Assembly (NCBI GenBank): GCA_032622095.1
Contig: CP136069.1
Location: 4,948,976-5,012,975 of the forward strand
Length of the DNA: 64,000 nt
Reading direction: 5' to 3'
DNA from: Siphonodentalium dalli
Taxonomy: Eukaryota; Mollusca; Scaphopoda; Gadilida; Siphonodentaliidae
Shown here one piece after another: positions 1-11,100 of the stretch (positions are counted from its first letter, which is position 1; every line of letters starts with the position of its first letter). Below the pieces are notes generated by a model. The model had not been told where the DNA came from. It saw only the letters and a program-made list of their open reading frames with translations, and made no database searches. The translations under genes were made by a program, and so were the position numbers.

Positions 1-233
1 GGTTTGTTATGTTTTATTATGTATTGTCACATCTTTGGTCTTCAGGACAATTTCATTACTTACCCGTCAGGTCATAATTCATTAGTGTTTAATTGTCATA
101 TTCATTTAATCAAACCTGTTAATTATGTTAGTAGCTTTTAATTGTTTTGCCTCTTGGCTTATCTAGTTCATTAATCTTAATTGCTGTATTCAATCAGTCA
201 GCACTTTCTATTTCCATTAACATGTTTTTACTT

Positions 234-610
234 GTCACCTTTCACTCATTGGTTAATTCAGCTTGGCATTTCTCACCTCCAATTGTATATAAATTTCTTC
301 ATCTTCAATCTTAAAAGGAAGAACATTTTATCTAGACTAGTCACTATATTGTTTCACGTCATTAGGATTACCGTGGGACACATCCAGCTAACGTTATAAG
401 GAATACCTATTTATCTAGACTAGTCGCTATATGAGTCACCTTTTACTCATTGGTTAATTCAGCTTGGCATTTCTCACCTCCAATTGTATATAAATTCCTT
501 CACCTTCAAACTTAAAAGGAAGAACATTTTATCTAGACTAGTAACTATATTGTTTCACGTAATTATGATTACCATTGGACACATCAAGCTAACATTATGA
601 GGAATACCTG
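234..610. repeat. 201-bp direct tandem duplication
   Basis: Two head-to-tail copies with a 201-bp offset (for example GGTTAATTCAGC at 251 and 452). They differ by scattered substitutions. No coding signal; the 72-codon frame across it is not preserved in copy 2. The flanks (1-233 and 611-781) are AT-rich, with nothing I recognise. Confidence 0.85.
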
Positions 611-781
611 TTGCTGTTATATGTTAATTATTTTCATCTTGGAAAACCAGATCATGGTAAATAAAAGCTATTCCCCTGTAACATCAAACTTGTTCGTTTA
701 ATGACATTGGACATCTCCAGATTCCGAAAACCATATCTACAGAATTTCTGCCCCGTGATAGTAGTCAATTACAAATAAGAG

Positions 782-955
782 CTATTCATTTGCTTTTGCA
801 CTGCAGACTGAAGGTATCAATAAATCTGTTTCTTTTGCACTGTAGACTGAAGGTATCAATAAATCAGTTTCTTTTGCACTGCAGACTGAAGGTATCAATA
901 AATCGGTTTCTTTTGCACTGTAGACTGAAGGTATCAATAAATCTGTTTCTTCGTC
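782..955. repeat. 39-bp minisatellite, about 4 copies
   Basis: Four units of 39 bp built on TTTTGCACTGYAGACTGAAG. The unit length is a multiple of three, so the minus strand stays open as a 13-residue repeat (SAKETDLLIPSVY/C). A coding role cannot be excluded, but no splice sites or start context single it out; chance openness is the simpler reading. Confidence 0.85.
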
Positions 956-1145
956 AAAGTGCTTAACATACTGTTTGAGTGCGACCACTTTCTATTTCGA
1001 CATATACCTTTGACTTAAAATGTGACTTGAAATGTGCCCATTTTGAGTGCGATGTTTCTTGTTGCCCTTGGTTACACCTGATATTAGATTCTAGCCAGAT
1101 GATGATTTATTTTTGGTATTTATTGGCAAACTAGAATACATTAAA

Positions 1146-1304
1146 TACAGTAATACCCTAAATAATCGACTCCTTAACCACAGCAGAATTATGGGTAATT
1201 TTTCAGGATTTAGTCGGAAATATGGTTTGATGCCATTCATTGGAAAGCTCTCAGTGAGAGCTTTCCGATGAATGACAACAAGCCATATTTTCTAGTCAGC
1301 AAGC
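1146..1304. mobile_element. Family A foldback MITE, right arm truncated
   Basis: Starts TACAGTAATACCCTAAATAA and runs through AGCAGAATTATGGG to the GGAAAGCTCTCAGTGAGAGC centre. The inverted right arm breaks off after CCATATTTTC, where a family E element follows. TA flanks with CAGT termini are Tc1/mariner/pogo-like; no transposase is present. Confidence 0.8.
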
Positions 1305-2043
1305 CTGAGTGTGTCTGTCATTTGCAGAATGAGGTCCCCAGAGAGCGAATTTAGTGACACTATCCCGCATAGCGGGCTAGCATCACCAAATTCACTCTCT
1401 GAGGACCTCAATCTGATGAGGCCTCAACTGCTATGGGAGACCTAGGATCAGATTGAAGTCCCCCAGTTGAAGTTGGTGATGTTCACACATTAGTCACCTC
1501 GATTATGCATTTTATCTTCTGAAAATTAGGGGATATAGAAACTTCCCAGAATGGAAAAAGTAACTAAAAACAATGTTAATTTGAGACTATAGATACTTCC
1601 CAGAAGATGAGGCCTAAGCAGAATGAGGTCCCCAGAAGCTGAGTTTGGTGATGCTAGCCTATGTGGGATAGCGTCACTAAATTCACCCTCTGGTTACCCC
1701 ATTCTGCTTAGGCCTCATCTTCTCTGAAAGTTTCTTTATTATAAATTTCTATAGAAACTTCTTCACCTAGATTCTATTTCTTTTTTAGTTTAGTTTCTCT
1801 ATATCCCCAAATAGGCAGACGACACATTGCATAATCGAGGTTCCCACTGGGTGTACATCGTAATATTCACCATTTGGGAACTTCAATCTGAGTATGTCTC
1901 CCATAGCAGATGAGACCTGAGCAGAATGAGGTCCCCAGAGGGTGAATTTAGTGATGCTAGCCCACTATGCGGGAGAGTGTCACTAAATTCACCTTCTGGG
2001 GACCTCATTCTGCAAATGACAGACACACTAAACTCAGGCCTGC
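1300..2043. mobile_element. Family E dispersed element, near full length
   Basis: Begins near GTGTGTCTGTCATTTGCAG and ends with the inverted counterpart CTGCAAATGACAGACACAC. Each end has a palindromic module around GAGGTCCCCAGAG...TAGCGGGCTAGCATCACC. The middle is AT-rich and includes TTTTTTAGTTTAGTTTCTC and TTGCATAATCGAGG. It is the reference copy for many fragments here. Non-coding; superfamily not identified, and no clear target duplication seen. Confidence 0.75.
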
Positions 2044-2048
2044 ATGTA

Positions 2049-2257
2049 CAGTAATGCCCTAAGTAATCGACCTCTTAACCACAGCAGAATTATGGGTAAC
2101 TTTTCAGGATTTAGTCGGAAATATGGCTTGTTGCCATTCATCGGAAAGCTCTCGCCGAGAATGGCAACAAGCCATATTTCCGACTAAATACTGAAAAGTT
2201 ACCCATAATTCTGCTGTGGTTCAGAACTTCAGAGGTCGATTAATTAGAGCATTAATG
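2049..2257. mobile_element. Family A foldback MITE, complete
   Basis: Inverted arms of about 100 bp, from CAGTAATGCCCTAAGTAATC to GATTAATTAGAGCATTAATG, with a TTCATCGGAAAGCTCTCGCC centre. Flanked by TA on both sides. Confidence 0.85.
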
Positions 2258-2357
2258 TACCCCATCTCCTTATTATCTACATAATTAAGCTTACTTATCC
2301 TTTTTACACATAATGTAAACTCGTCTGTACATTATAATATTAATATACCATCATTTC

Positions 2358-2602
2358 TTAACCCTTTGTTAACCCTTTTACGGTCTGTAAAATCGGCCCT
2401 AAAAAAAATAAAAAAAACAAAAATAAATTTTGAATGTTTTTTTTGGGTTGAATTTTGTTTGGACAAATGATGAAAAATTGTTAGGCCAATGCATTCTCTT
2501 ATATATGCGATGCGACCTGGTCGACTCGCATATATAAGAGAATGCATTGGCACAGGGTACATGGGTTGATACAAAAATCGGACCTGGCACTGAAAGGGTT
2601 AA
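2358..2602. mobile_element. Family C piggyBac-like MITE, nested in a family A remnant
   Basis: TTAA lies at each end (2358 or 2369, and 2599-2602), with GGCACTGAAAGGG at the right end. It carries the shared hairpin (GCATTCTCTTATATATGCGA and its inverse) at about 2491-2550. The right flank GGAGTCGATTATTTAGAGC is the end of a family A element (2603-2629), so C inserted into A at its TTAA. Confidence 0.8.
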
Positions 2603-2629
2603 GGAGTCGATTATTTAGAGCATTACTGT
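2603..2629. mobile_element. Family A right-end fragment
   Basis: Only the terminal GGAGTCGATTATTTAGAGC...ATTACTGTA remains after the family C insertion; the left part of this A copy is not found upstream. Confidence 0.7.
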
Positions 2630-3116
2630 AGATTTACATAATAAGGCATGCCCATCTACATAGTTCCCTGATTTTTTATTCAAGATATTTCCGCACAATA
2701 TGAGAATTACACGGACATAGAAAAAAAAATGATATAAATTAAATGAGGCTCCCAGAGGTCTCAAGAGGCTGATAAACGTAATGCCTCTATAACACGTATG
2801 CAAACATGATGTTGATAAGCTTCATGTTTCAGCCAATGCTAACACCTCAAACGTTTCTACATTGTTTGGAATACGCAGTCTGCAGATTCCCCAGTGCACC
2901 AACCCATGAATGAACAACGAGCTAATGAAAAACGTTATCTTTCCAATCCCCATGGCGATAAAAAATTATGAATAATTCATCAGACAGAAGAGATCAAGCA
3001 AAGCTTCTTCTCAAATGAGGGGTTGCATCGGGCGGCCATTAACAAAACTACATTAATTATGACCAGCCGTTACCAAAACTCACGGTTATTTATTCATGGC
3101 ATCGGAAATTAAATTC
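2630..3116. other. Unique non-coding stretch
   Basis: No repeat shared with the rest of the window and no convincing exon on either strand. Confidence 0.5.
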
Positions 3117-3230
3117 AAGCCTTGAAATAGTGTGTCTGTCACTTGCAGAATGAGGTTCCAGAGGTTGAATTTAGTGACGATATCCCACTACCATCACCAA
3201 ATTCACGCTCCAGGGACCTCACTCTTTGAT
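3117..3230. mobile_element. Family E fragment
   Basis: Opens with AGTGTGTCTGTCACTTGCAG, then a degenerate palindromic module ending CAGGGACCTCACTCT. From 3231 to 3412 there is unique AT-rich DNA. Confidence 0.7.
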
Positions 3231-3412
3231 GGGTAGTCCCATAACAAAATGTTCAGTCAATAAGTTAAAAAAACAACAGATCGTTTATTGAACATATTAT
3301 CTGAACATTTCCCACCAAAGAATATGATTCATTAGCGCTCCTCCCACCGTTCTGCAAAAACCAGTATGGGATCTAGGACGTATATGATACAAATACAGAC
3401 AGATACAGAGGG

Positions 3413-3637
3413 TTAATCCTTTCAGTGCCAAGTCCGATTTTTGTATCAACCCATATTTGCTTGATCATTTTTCAAATGTAAGAAAAACAAAAAATGATGA
3501 AAATTGTTAAATAATATAAGAAATATTTATTCAAAAAACAAAAAACAATTGTTAGGCCAATGCATTCTCTTATATATGCGAGGCGACCTATGGTCGACTC
3601 GCATATATAAGAGAATGTATTGGCACAGGGTCTTTAA
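3413..3637. mobile_element. Family C MITE, TTAA-flanked
   Basis: Left end TTAATCCTTTCAGTGCCAAG at 3413, shared hairpin at about 3553-3630, and TTAA at 3634-3637. The last TTAA is shared with the next element, so the two abut head to tail. Confidence 0.8.
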
Positions 3638-3839
3638 CCCTTTCAGTGCCAAGCCCGATTTTTGTATCAACCCATATTTCCTTGATCATTTTTCAAATTT
3701 ATTGATTATAATAATGTGATACATTGATGGAAAGAGCTCTTTCCATCAATGTATCACATTATTATAATCAATAAATTTGAAAAATGATCAAGGAAAAATG
3801 GGTTGACACAAAAATCGAACTTGGCACTGAAAGTGTTAA
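3634..3839. mobile_element. Family C perfect-foldback variant
   Basis: A nearly perfect palindrome of about 198 bp between TTAA sites at 3634 and 3836. The arms run CCCTTTCAGTGCCAAGCCCG... to a centre at GGAAAGAGCTCTTTCC (about 3737). It lacks the shared hairpin, so it probably arose by arm-to-arm duplication of one family C end. Confidence 0.85.
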
Positions 3840-4189
3840 TTAATCAAGACCAGAAGAAGAAGCATTTTGCAATGAAGACATTAACGCCAGAAGCCTTACA
3901 AGACAAACAACGGGGAAAAAACGACATCTTAACATAAGAGAATATGTGTGGCAGTCTGTGAATGAACGTCATTAAACATCGCCGGGGATACGGAATATCA
4001 GAGATACCACTCCCTGTATGATTCTCGATCACTACGGCACATTCAGTGACCCTCGGGACATATCTCTCTTCAGCCAAGAATTAATGTGTTTTGCACAAAC
4101 TTCAAGAGACTAAAAATATCCATTTATCTTCTGCTGCTTCAGAGAACCAGAAGCACGTCTAGATTTAATTTAAGAACTGGTTGACACAT
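3840..4189. other. Unique stretch with minus-strand open frame
   Basis: The minus strand is open for 77 codons (4077-3844) but has no convincing splice boundaries or recognisable domain. Left as non-coding. Confidence 0.4.
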
Positions 4190-4590
4190 GAAAATCGCGT
4201 GTCTGTCATTTGCAGAATGAGGTCCCAATAGGGTGAATTTAGTGACGATACCCCGCATCACTAAATTCACCATCCTTTGAGCCTCATTCTGCTTGGGCCT
4301 CATCTTCTGGGAAGTATCTATAGTCTCAAAATAACTTTGTTTTTCATTAATTTGCCAAAGATAAAATGCATAATCGAGGTGACTAATAGGTGAACATCAC
4401 AAACTTCAACTGGGGAGCTTCAATCTGACCCCAGGTCTTCCATAGCAGTTGAGGCCTGAGCAGAATGAGGTTCCCAGAGGGTGAATTTGGTGATACTAGC
4501 CCATCGTGCAGGATAGCGTCAGTAAATCCCCCCCTCTGGGAACCTCATTCTGCAAATGTCAGACACACTATATCAAGGTTTGCATGTCAG
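4190..4590. mobile_element. Family E element, internally deleted
   Basis: Both ends are present (GTGTCTGTCATTTGCAG at about 4200, CTGCAAATGTCAGACACAC at about 4550), with the ATAATCGAGG core between. It is shorter than the 1300-2043 copy. Unique sequence follows to 4678. Confidence 0.75.
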
Positions 4591-4678
4591 GTACTTACAG
4601 AAGTCTGTCCCCATGTTGGCATAGCACCTGAGTACTAACTTATCAATTTAACGCACCCGAACAAGTCCATGATATGTC

Positions 4679-4920
4679 TTTAACCCTTTGAGTGCCAGGT
4701 CCGATTTTTGTATCAACCCATATACCCTGTGCCAATGCATTCTCTTATATATGCGAGTCGACCATAGGTCGCCTCGCATATATAAGAGAATGCATTGGCT
4801 TAACATTTTTTTTTTTATTTTTTTTTTTTACAATTTTAATATATTTTATTATATTCTTTAACAGACTTATTGTGTAGGTTTAGGGCCGATAATATCAGCC
4901 CCTGGCACTCAAAGGGTTAA
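4679..4920. mobile_element. Family C MITE, complete
   Basis: TTAA at 4679-4682 and 4917-4920, with ends CCCTTTGAGTGCCAGG and CCTGGCACTCAAAGGG. The shared hairpin is at about 4731-4798, followed by a T-rich spacer. Confidence 0.9.
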
Positions 4921-5676
4921 ATTCAGGTATGATAAAAGATGCCTCATTGCAGTTCACAGAAATATTATCCTCTTGGCAAGGATCAATACTGACAATAAGG
5001 TGCCAGTCATTTGCAGAATGAGGTCCCCAGAGGGTGAATTTAGTGACGCTATCATGCATAGCGGGCTAGCATCACCAAATTCACCCTCTGGGGACCTCAT
5101 TCTGTATGGCCTCATCTTCTATGGGCAACAGACTCAGATTGAAGTTCCTACCTGGTGAATATTGTGATATACACCCATTGGGAATCTCGATTATGCAATG
5201 GGTTGTCTGCCAATTTTGTGATTTAAAGAAACTAAACTAGAGGTGTGACTGTCCCAATGGGACTAAGTATACCCCCCCCCCCCCCCCCCCCCCCGTGTTT
5301 TTAAAATACTAAGATGTTTCACATGTCAGTAAACATTTAGTTAAAATAATATAAATAACAGTTCCCATTGCAGGTGCACAACCCTAACCTTAAACCTATG
5401 GACCGAAAAATGTAGGAATAAAATTTAGCTCGGACAAAATTATGCATGTTGCAAAAAAAAATTCTAAGTCGAAAAAGGGGGATTACTCCACCAAAAAATG
5501 GAGGACAGACATCATAATCGCAGGTGCACAGGTTCCCATGGTGTCTGTGCCAAGTTTCATGGAAATTGATCAAAAAATGACTGGGGGGGGGGGGGGGTAT
5601 AAACACAAATAGAATCTATAGTTTCCATAGAAATTTGATAATAAAGAAAATGACAGGCACCTTATTCTCAGGCCTG
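4921..5676. mobile_element. Family E element carrying an insertion
   Basis: The left part (GTCATTTGCAGAATGAGG at about 5008, palindromic module, ATCTCGATTATGCAATGGG) and the right part (AATAGAATCTATAGTTTCC...AAATGACAGGCACC) are E sequence. The E core GTTTAGTTTC...AGAATC is split by foreign DNA at about 5240-5605. The left flank AAATTCAGGTATGATAAAAG recurs at about 43,060-43,640. Confidence 0.7.
5240..5605. mobile_element. Insertion bounded by TATACCCCC and GGGGGTATA
   Basis: It interrupts the family E core. The ends are long homopolymers in inverted orientation: a run of about 26 C at 5269-5294, preceded by AGTATA, and about 16 G at 5582-5597, followed by TATA. A related internal stretch (AATGTAGGAATAAAA...TTATGCATGTTGC...ACTCCACCAAAAAATG) recurs at about 36,950-37,040 without the C/G runs, so it belongs to a dispersed family. 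Superfamily unknown. Confidence 0.55.
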
Positions 5677-5823
5677 GAAAGGATTACATTTTGACATTCA
5701 GTCACGGTCATGGGCATCAAAATTATTACTATGAATACTTGGTGATAGTTTTGAGTTATAACATGCCCCTAAGGACTTATCCAGTTTGTTTTTAAATTTG
5801 ATATAGCATGCTTAAGAATACCC

Positions 5824-5960
5824 AAAAAAAATTCAACCCAAAAAAAATTCAACCCAAAAAAAACAACATTTTAATTCTTTTTAATTTTTTTTAGGGCCTG
5901 GCACTCTACAGACCGTAAATTAGGGCCGATGAGATCGGCCCCTGGCACTGAAAGAGTTAA
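5824..5960. mobile_element. Family C fragment (right end)
   Basis: Ends GGCCCCTGGCACTGAAAGAG-TTAA at 5957-5960. The left part consists of duplicated AAAAAAATTCAACCC units. From 5677 to 5823 the DNA is unique. Confidence 0.7.
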
Positions 5961-6084
5961 TGCACTCTAGTTCATAAATGGCAAGGAGTGAAACTCTATC
6001 GATTTTAGTTTGCTTCTAACCTAATCATGAATACAGGCTATATCATGATTGGTTAGATAACTGTAATTATCAACGGCTCCTACT

Positions 6085-6310
6085 TCATGATATACTACCC
6101 CGGGTACCCCCCTCCTACTTCATGAAGCCCCGGGTACACCCCTCCTACTTCATGAAGCCCCGGGTACCCCCCTCCTACTTCATGAAGCCTTATCAACGGC
6201 TCCTACTTCATGAAGCCTTATCAACGGCTCCTACTTCATGAAGCCTTATCAACGGCTCCTACTTCATGAAGCCCCGGGTACCCCCCCCTACAGCTCCTAC
6301 TTCATGAAGC
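6085..6310. repeat. 28-30-bp minisatellite
   Basis: About eight units on the core CTCCTACTTCATGAAGCC, alternating between a TTATCAACGG and a CCGGGTACCCCC linker. Confidence 0.85.
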
Positions 6311-6515
6311 CGCCGTAAATAGCAGTATAAATGCAGCAGGTCATGATGAGACCATTAGTAATACCTCCATGATGTCATGATATACTACCCCCCCCCCCCA
6401 GTGACTACGCCCAACATCACCTTCATGAAGCCTTTTAAATAGCAGTATAAATGCAGCAGGTCATGATATACTACCCCCCCCCCCCAGTGACTACGCCCAA
6501 CGTCACCTTCATGAA
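6305..6515. repeat. Duplication ending in poly-C
   Basis: Two copies of AAATAGCAGTATAAATGCAG...GATATACTACCCCCCCC...AGTGACTACGCCCAAC (about 6316 and 6435), joining the two flanking minisatellites. Confidence 0.8.
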
Positions 6516-6918
6516 GCCGCCGCCCATAAGATGCATACTGTACAGGGTTCAATGAAGCCGCCGCCCATAAGATGCATACTGTACAGGGTTCAATGAAGCC
6601 GCCGCCCATAAGATGCATACTGTACAGGGTTCAATGAAGCCGCCGCCCATAAGATGCATACTGTACAGGGTTCAATGAAGCCGCCGCCCATAAGATGCAT
6701 ACTGTACAGGGTTCAATGAAGCCGCCGCCCATAAGATGCATACTGTACAGGGTTCAATGAAGCCGCCGCCCATAAGATGCATACTGTACAGGGTTCATGA
6801 AGCCGCCGCCCATAAGATGCATACTGTACAGGGTTCATGAAGCCGCCGCCCATAAGATGCATACTGTACAGGGTTCAATGAAGCCGCCGCCCATAAGATG
6901 CATACTGTACAGGGTTCA
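6511..6918. repeat. 41-bp minisatellite, 10 copies
   Basis: Near-identical units containing GAAGCCGCCGCCCATAAGAT and GCATACTGTACAGGGTTCA, starting at 6511, 6552, 6593 and so on. 41 is not a multiple of three and two units are 1 bp short, so open frames here are repeat artefacts. Confidence 0.95.
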
Positions 6919-7287
6919 GCTGAGAGAAATGTTACATAACTTTTCCATATATTTTCCAGACTTTCCGACGAATTATTGAAGACTTTTCAATCAATAAATT
7001 CCATAACTTTTCATCACTAAATGCACATTTACCAGGTATATTTATTTTGATTGAGGTTAAACAGAGTGATAAACTAGGTCACACATATTTATAGCAGACC
7101 GCATGTTTCTGACAAGACTACTGTAATACTGAATATTCCGGCACACCATAAACGCGCACACTTAACTATGGGCACGGAGATCGGATCAGAAGCTAACGAG
7201 ATCAGATCGGAAACTAACGACATTGTCAGCTCAGAACTCGCGTTTCTCGATATTTCATACTTTTCAAGACATTGAATCAAAGGGAAG
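6919..7287. other. Unique non-coding stretch
   Basis: The minus strand is open for 63 codons (7280-7089), without recognisable domain or splice support. Confidence 0.45.
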
Positions 7288-7355
7288 CAAGCCTTGAAAT
7301 AGTGTGTCTGTCATTTGCAGAATGAGGTCCCCAGAGGGTGATTTTAGTGATGCTA
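7288..7355. mobile_element. Family E left-end fragment
   Basis: AAGCCTTGAAATAGTGTGTC...GCAGAATGAGGTCCCCAGAG, then broken off. The same start sequence occurs at 3117. Confidence 0.75.
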
Positions 7356-7485
7356 CCCTGCTAAGACTTATTCTATAACAGGGTAGAAAAAGGTCCCATT
7401 TTCCAGACCTTTGAAGGGTATGGAAATGTAATTTCTAATTCTATAACTGTTCCAGGATTCCAGACCCGCGTAAGAACACTGATAA

Positions 7486-7659
7486 CGTAATGCTCTAAAT
7501 AATCGACTCCTTAACAGGAGAATTATCGGTAACTTGTCAGGATTTAGTCGGTGAGAGCTTTCTGATGAATGGCAACAAACCATATTTCCGACTAAATCCT
7601 GAAAAATTACCCATAATTCTGCTGTGGTTAAGGAGTCGATTATTTAGGGCATTACTGTA
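7486..7659. mobile_element. Family A MITE, internally deleted
   Basis: Both arms are recognisable (GTAATGCTCTAAATAATCG... and ...CGATTATTTAGGGCATTACTG). The left arm lost the segment between GGATTTAGTCGG and GAGAGC. Confidence 0.8.
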
Positions 7660-7721
7660 TGTCATGACCATTGTGTGCCGTTAGCATGAGGACTGTGAGA
7701 ACTCGCGGCCAACTCATAGTT

Positions 7722-8148
7722 CTTTACCCTTCCATGACTGAAGCTTCCTGTAGGGAGCCCCATACAGGTGTCAGCTTGTATTGCTGAGTGTCGTCTGCTC
7801 ACGTCTGTGAGGGGCTCCATAAGGGTAGTGTTGGTGGTTATGGCCTATTAACCTTCCATGACTGCAGCTTCCTGAAATTTTGCATTGGCACAGGGCCGTT
7901 CTGTTGGGTAAAGGGTTAACCCGTCCATGACTGAAGCTTCCTGTAGGGAGCCCCATACAGATGTCAGCTTGTATTGCTGAGTGTCGTCTGCTCACGTCTG
8001 TGAGGGGCTCCATAAGGGTAGTGTTGGTGGTTATGGCCTATTAACCTTCCATGACTGGAGATACCTGTAGGGAGCCCCATACAGATGTCAGCTTGTATTG
8101 CTGAGTGTCGTCTGCTCACGTCTGTGAGGGGCTCCATAAGGGTAGTTC
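7722..8148 (-). mobile_element. Tandem array of family D elements
   Basis: Head-to-tail units read CCATGACTG(A)AGCTTCCTG, TAGGGAGCCCCATACAG, TGCTGAGTGTCGTCTGCTCA, CGTCTGTGAGGGGCTCCATA, joined at TTAACC. One unit (7851-7920) contains a family B end (GTTGGGTAAAGGGTTAA). The same units lie in opposite orientation at 57,298-58,004. This array directly abuts satellite S1. Confidence 0.8.
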
Positions 8149-11100
8149 ATAGGTCACATGATCCTTCGGCTCGCATCAAGGGATATAATATAACATTAAA
8201 TCTCAGGGTGTCCAGTCAATTATACGATCATCATCAGAGTAATGATTTCTAAATTCATGCGGTGTTAAGCGTAGGTCACATGACACTTAGACTCGTATCA
8301 AGGGATATATTAATATAACATGAAATCTTAATATAAAAGAGGACACGCAGTCAATTATACGATCATCATGAGAGTAAAGATTTCTAAATTCATGTGGTGT
8401 TAAGCGTAGGTCACATGACACTTAGACTCGTATCAAGGGATATATTAATATAACATGAAATCTTAATATAAAGAGGACACGCAGTCAATTATACGATCAT
8501 CATCAGAGTAAAGATTTCTAAATTCATGTGGTGTTAAGCGTAGGTCACATGACACTTAGACTCGTATCAAGGGATATATTAATATAACATGAAATCTTAA
8601 TATAAAGAGGACACGCAGTCAATAATAGGTTCATCATCAGAGTAAAGATTTCTAAATTCATGAGGTGTTAAGCGTAGGTCACATGACACTTAGACTCGTA
8701 TCAAGGGATATATTAATATAACATGAAATCTTAATATAAAGAGGACACGCAGTCAATAATAGGTTCATCATCAGAGTAAAGATTTCTAAATTCATGAGGT
8801 GTTAAGCGTAGGTCACATGACACTTAGACTCGTATCAAGGGATATATTAATATAACATGAAATCTTAATATAAAGAGGACACGCAGTCAATAATAGGTTC
8901 ATCATCAGAGTAAAGATTTCTAAATTCATGAGGTGTTAAGCGTAGGTCACATGACACTTAGACTCGTATCAAGGGATATATTAATATAACATGAAATCTT
9001 AATATAAAGAGGACACGCAGTCAATAATAGGTTCATCATCAGAGTAAAGATTTCTAAATTCATGAGGTGTTAAGCGTAGGTCACATGACACTTAGACTCG
9101 TATCAAGGGATATATTAATATAACATGAAATCTTAATATAAAGAGGACACGCAGTCAATAATAGGTTCATCATCAGAGTAAAGATTTCTAAATTCATGAG
9201 GTGTTAAGCGTAGGTCACATGACACTTAGACTCGTATCAAGGGATATATTAATATAACATGAAATCTTAATATAAAAGAGGACACGCAGTCAATTATACG
9301 ATCATCATGAGAGTAAAGATTTCTAAATTCATGCGGTGTTAAGCGTAGGTCACATGACACTTAGACTCGTATCAAGGGATATATTAATATAACATGAAAT
9401 CTTAATATAAAGAGGACACGCAGTCAATAATAGGTTCATCATCAGAGTAAAGATTTCTAAATTCATGAGGTGTTAAGCATAGGTCACATGACACTTAGAC
9501 TCGTATCAAGGGATATATTAATATAACATGAAATCTTAATATAAAGAGGACACGCAGTCAATAATAGGTTCATCATCAGAGTAAAGATTTCTAAATTCAT
9601 GCGGTGTTAAGCGTAGGTCACATGACACTTAGACTCGTATCAAGGGATATATTAATATAACATGAAATCTTAATATAAAGAGGACACGCAGTCAATAATA
9701 GGTTCATCATCAGAGTAAAGATTTCTAAATTCATGAGGTGTTAAGCGTAGGTCACATGACACTTAGACTCGTATCAAGGGATATATTAATATAACATCAA
9801 ATCTTAATATAAAGAGGACACGCAGCCAATAATAGGTTCATCATCAGAGTAAAGATTTCTAAATTCATGAGGTGTTAAGCGTAGGTCACATGACACTTAG
9901 ACTCGTATCAAGGGATATATTAATATAACATGAAATCTTAATATAAAGAGGACACGCAGTCAATAATAGGTTCATCATCAGAGTAAAGATTTCTAAATTC
10001 ATGTGGTGTTAAGCATAGGTCACATGACACTTAGACTCGTATCAAGGGATATATTAATATAACATCAAATCTTAATATAAAGAGGACACGCAGTCAATAA
10101 TAGGTTCATCATCAGAGTAAAGATTTCTAAATTCATGAGGTGTTAAGCGTAGGTCACATGACACTTAGACTCGTATCAAGGGATATATTAATATAACATG
10201 AAATCTTAATATAAAGAGGACACGCAGTCAATAATAGGTTCATCATCAGAGTAAAGATTTCTAAATTCATGAGGTGTTAAGCGTAGGTCACATGACACTT
10301 AGACTCGTATCAAGGGATATATTAATATAACATGAAATCTTAATATAAAGAGGACACGCAGTCAATAATAGGTTCATCATCAGAGTAAAGATTTCTAAAT
10401 TCATGCGGTGTTAAGCGTAGGTCACATGACACTTAGACTCGTATCAAGGGATATATTAATATAACATGAAATCTTAATATAAAGAGGACACGCAGTCAAT
10501 AATAGGTTCATCATCAGAGTAAAGATTTCTAAATTCATGAGGTGTTAAGCGTAGGTCACATGACACTTAGACTCGTATCAAGGGATATATTAATATAACA
10601 TCAAATCTTAATATAAAGAGGACACGCAGTCAATAATAGGTTCATCATCAGAGTAAAGATTTCTAAATTCATGAGGTGTTAAGCGTAGGTCACATGACAC
10701 TTAGACTCGTATCAAGGGATATATTAATATAACATCAAATCTTAATATAAAGAGGACACGCAGTCAATAATAGGTTCATCATCAGAGTAAAGATTTCTAA
10801 ATTCATGTGGTGTTAAGCGTAGGTCACATGACACTTAGACTCGTATCAAGGGATATATTAATATAACATGAAATCTTAATATAAAGAGGACACGCAGTCA
10901 ATAATAGGTTCATCATCAGAGTAAAGATTTCTAAATTCATGAGGTGTTAAGCGTAGGTCACATGACACTTAGACTCGTATCAAGGGATATATTAATATAA
11001 CATGAAATCTTAATATAAAGAGGACACGCAGTCAATAATAGGTTCATCATCAGAGTAAAGATTTCTAAATTCATGCGGTGTTAAGCGTAGGTCACATGAC

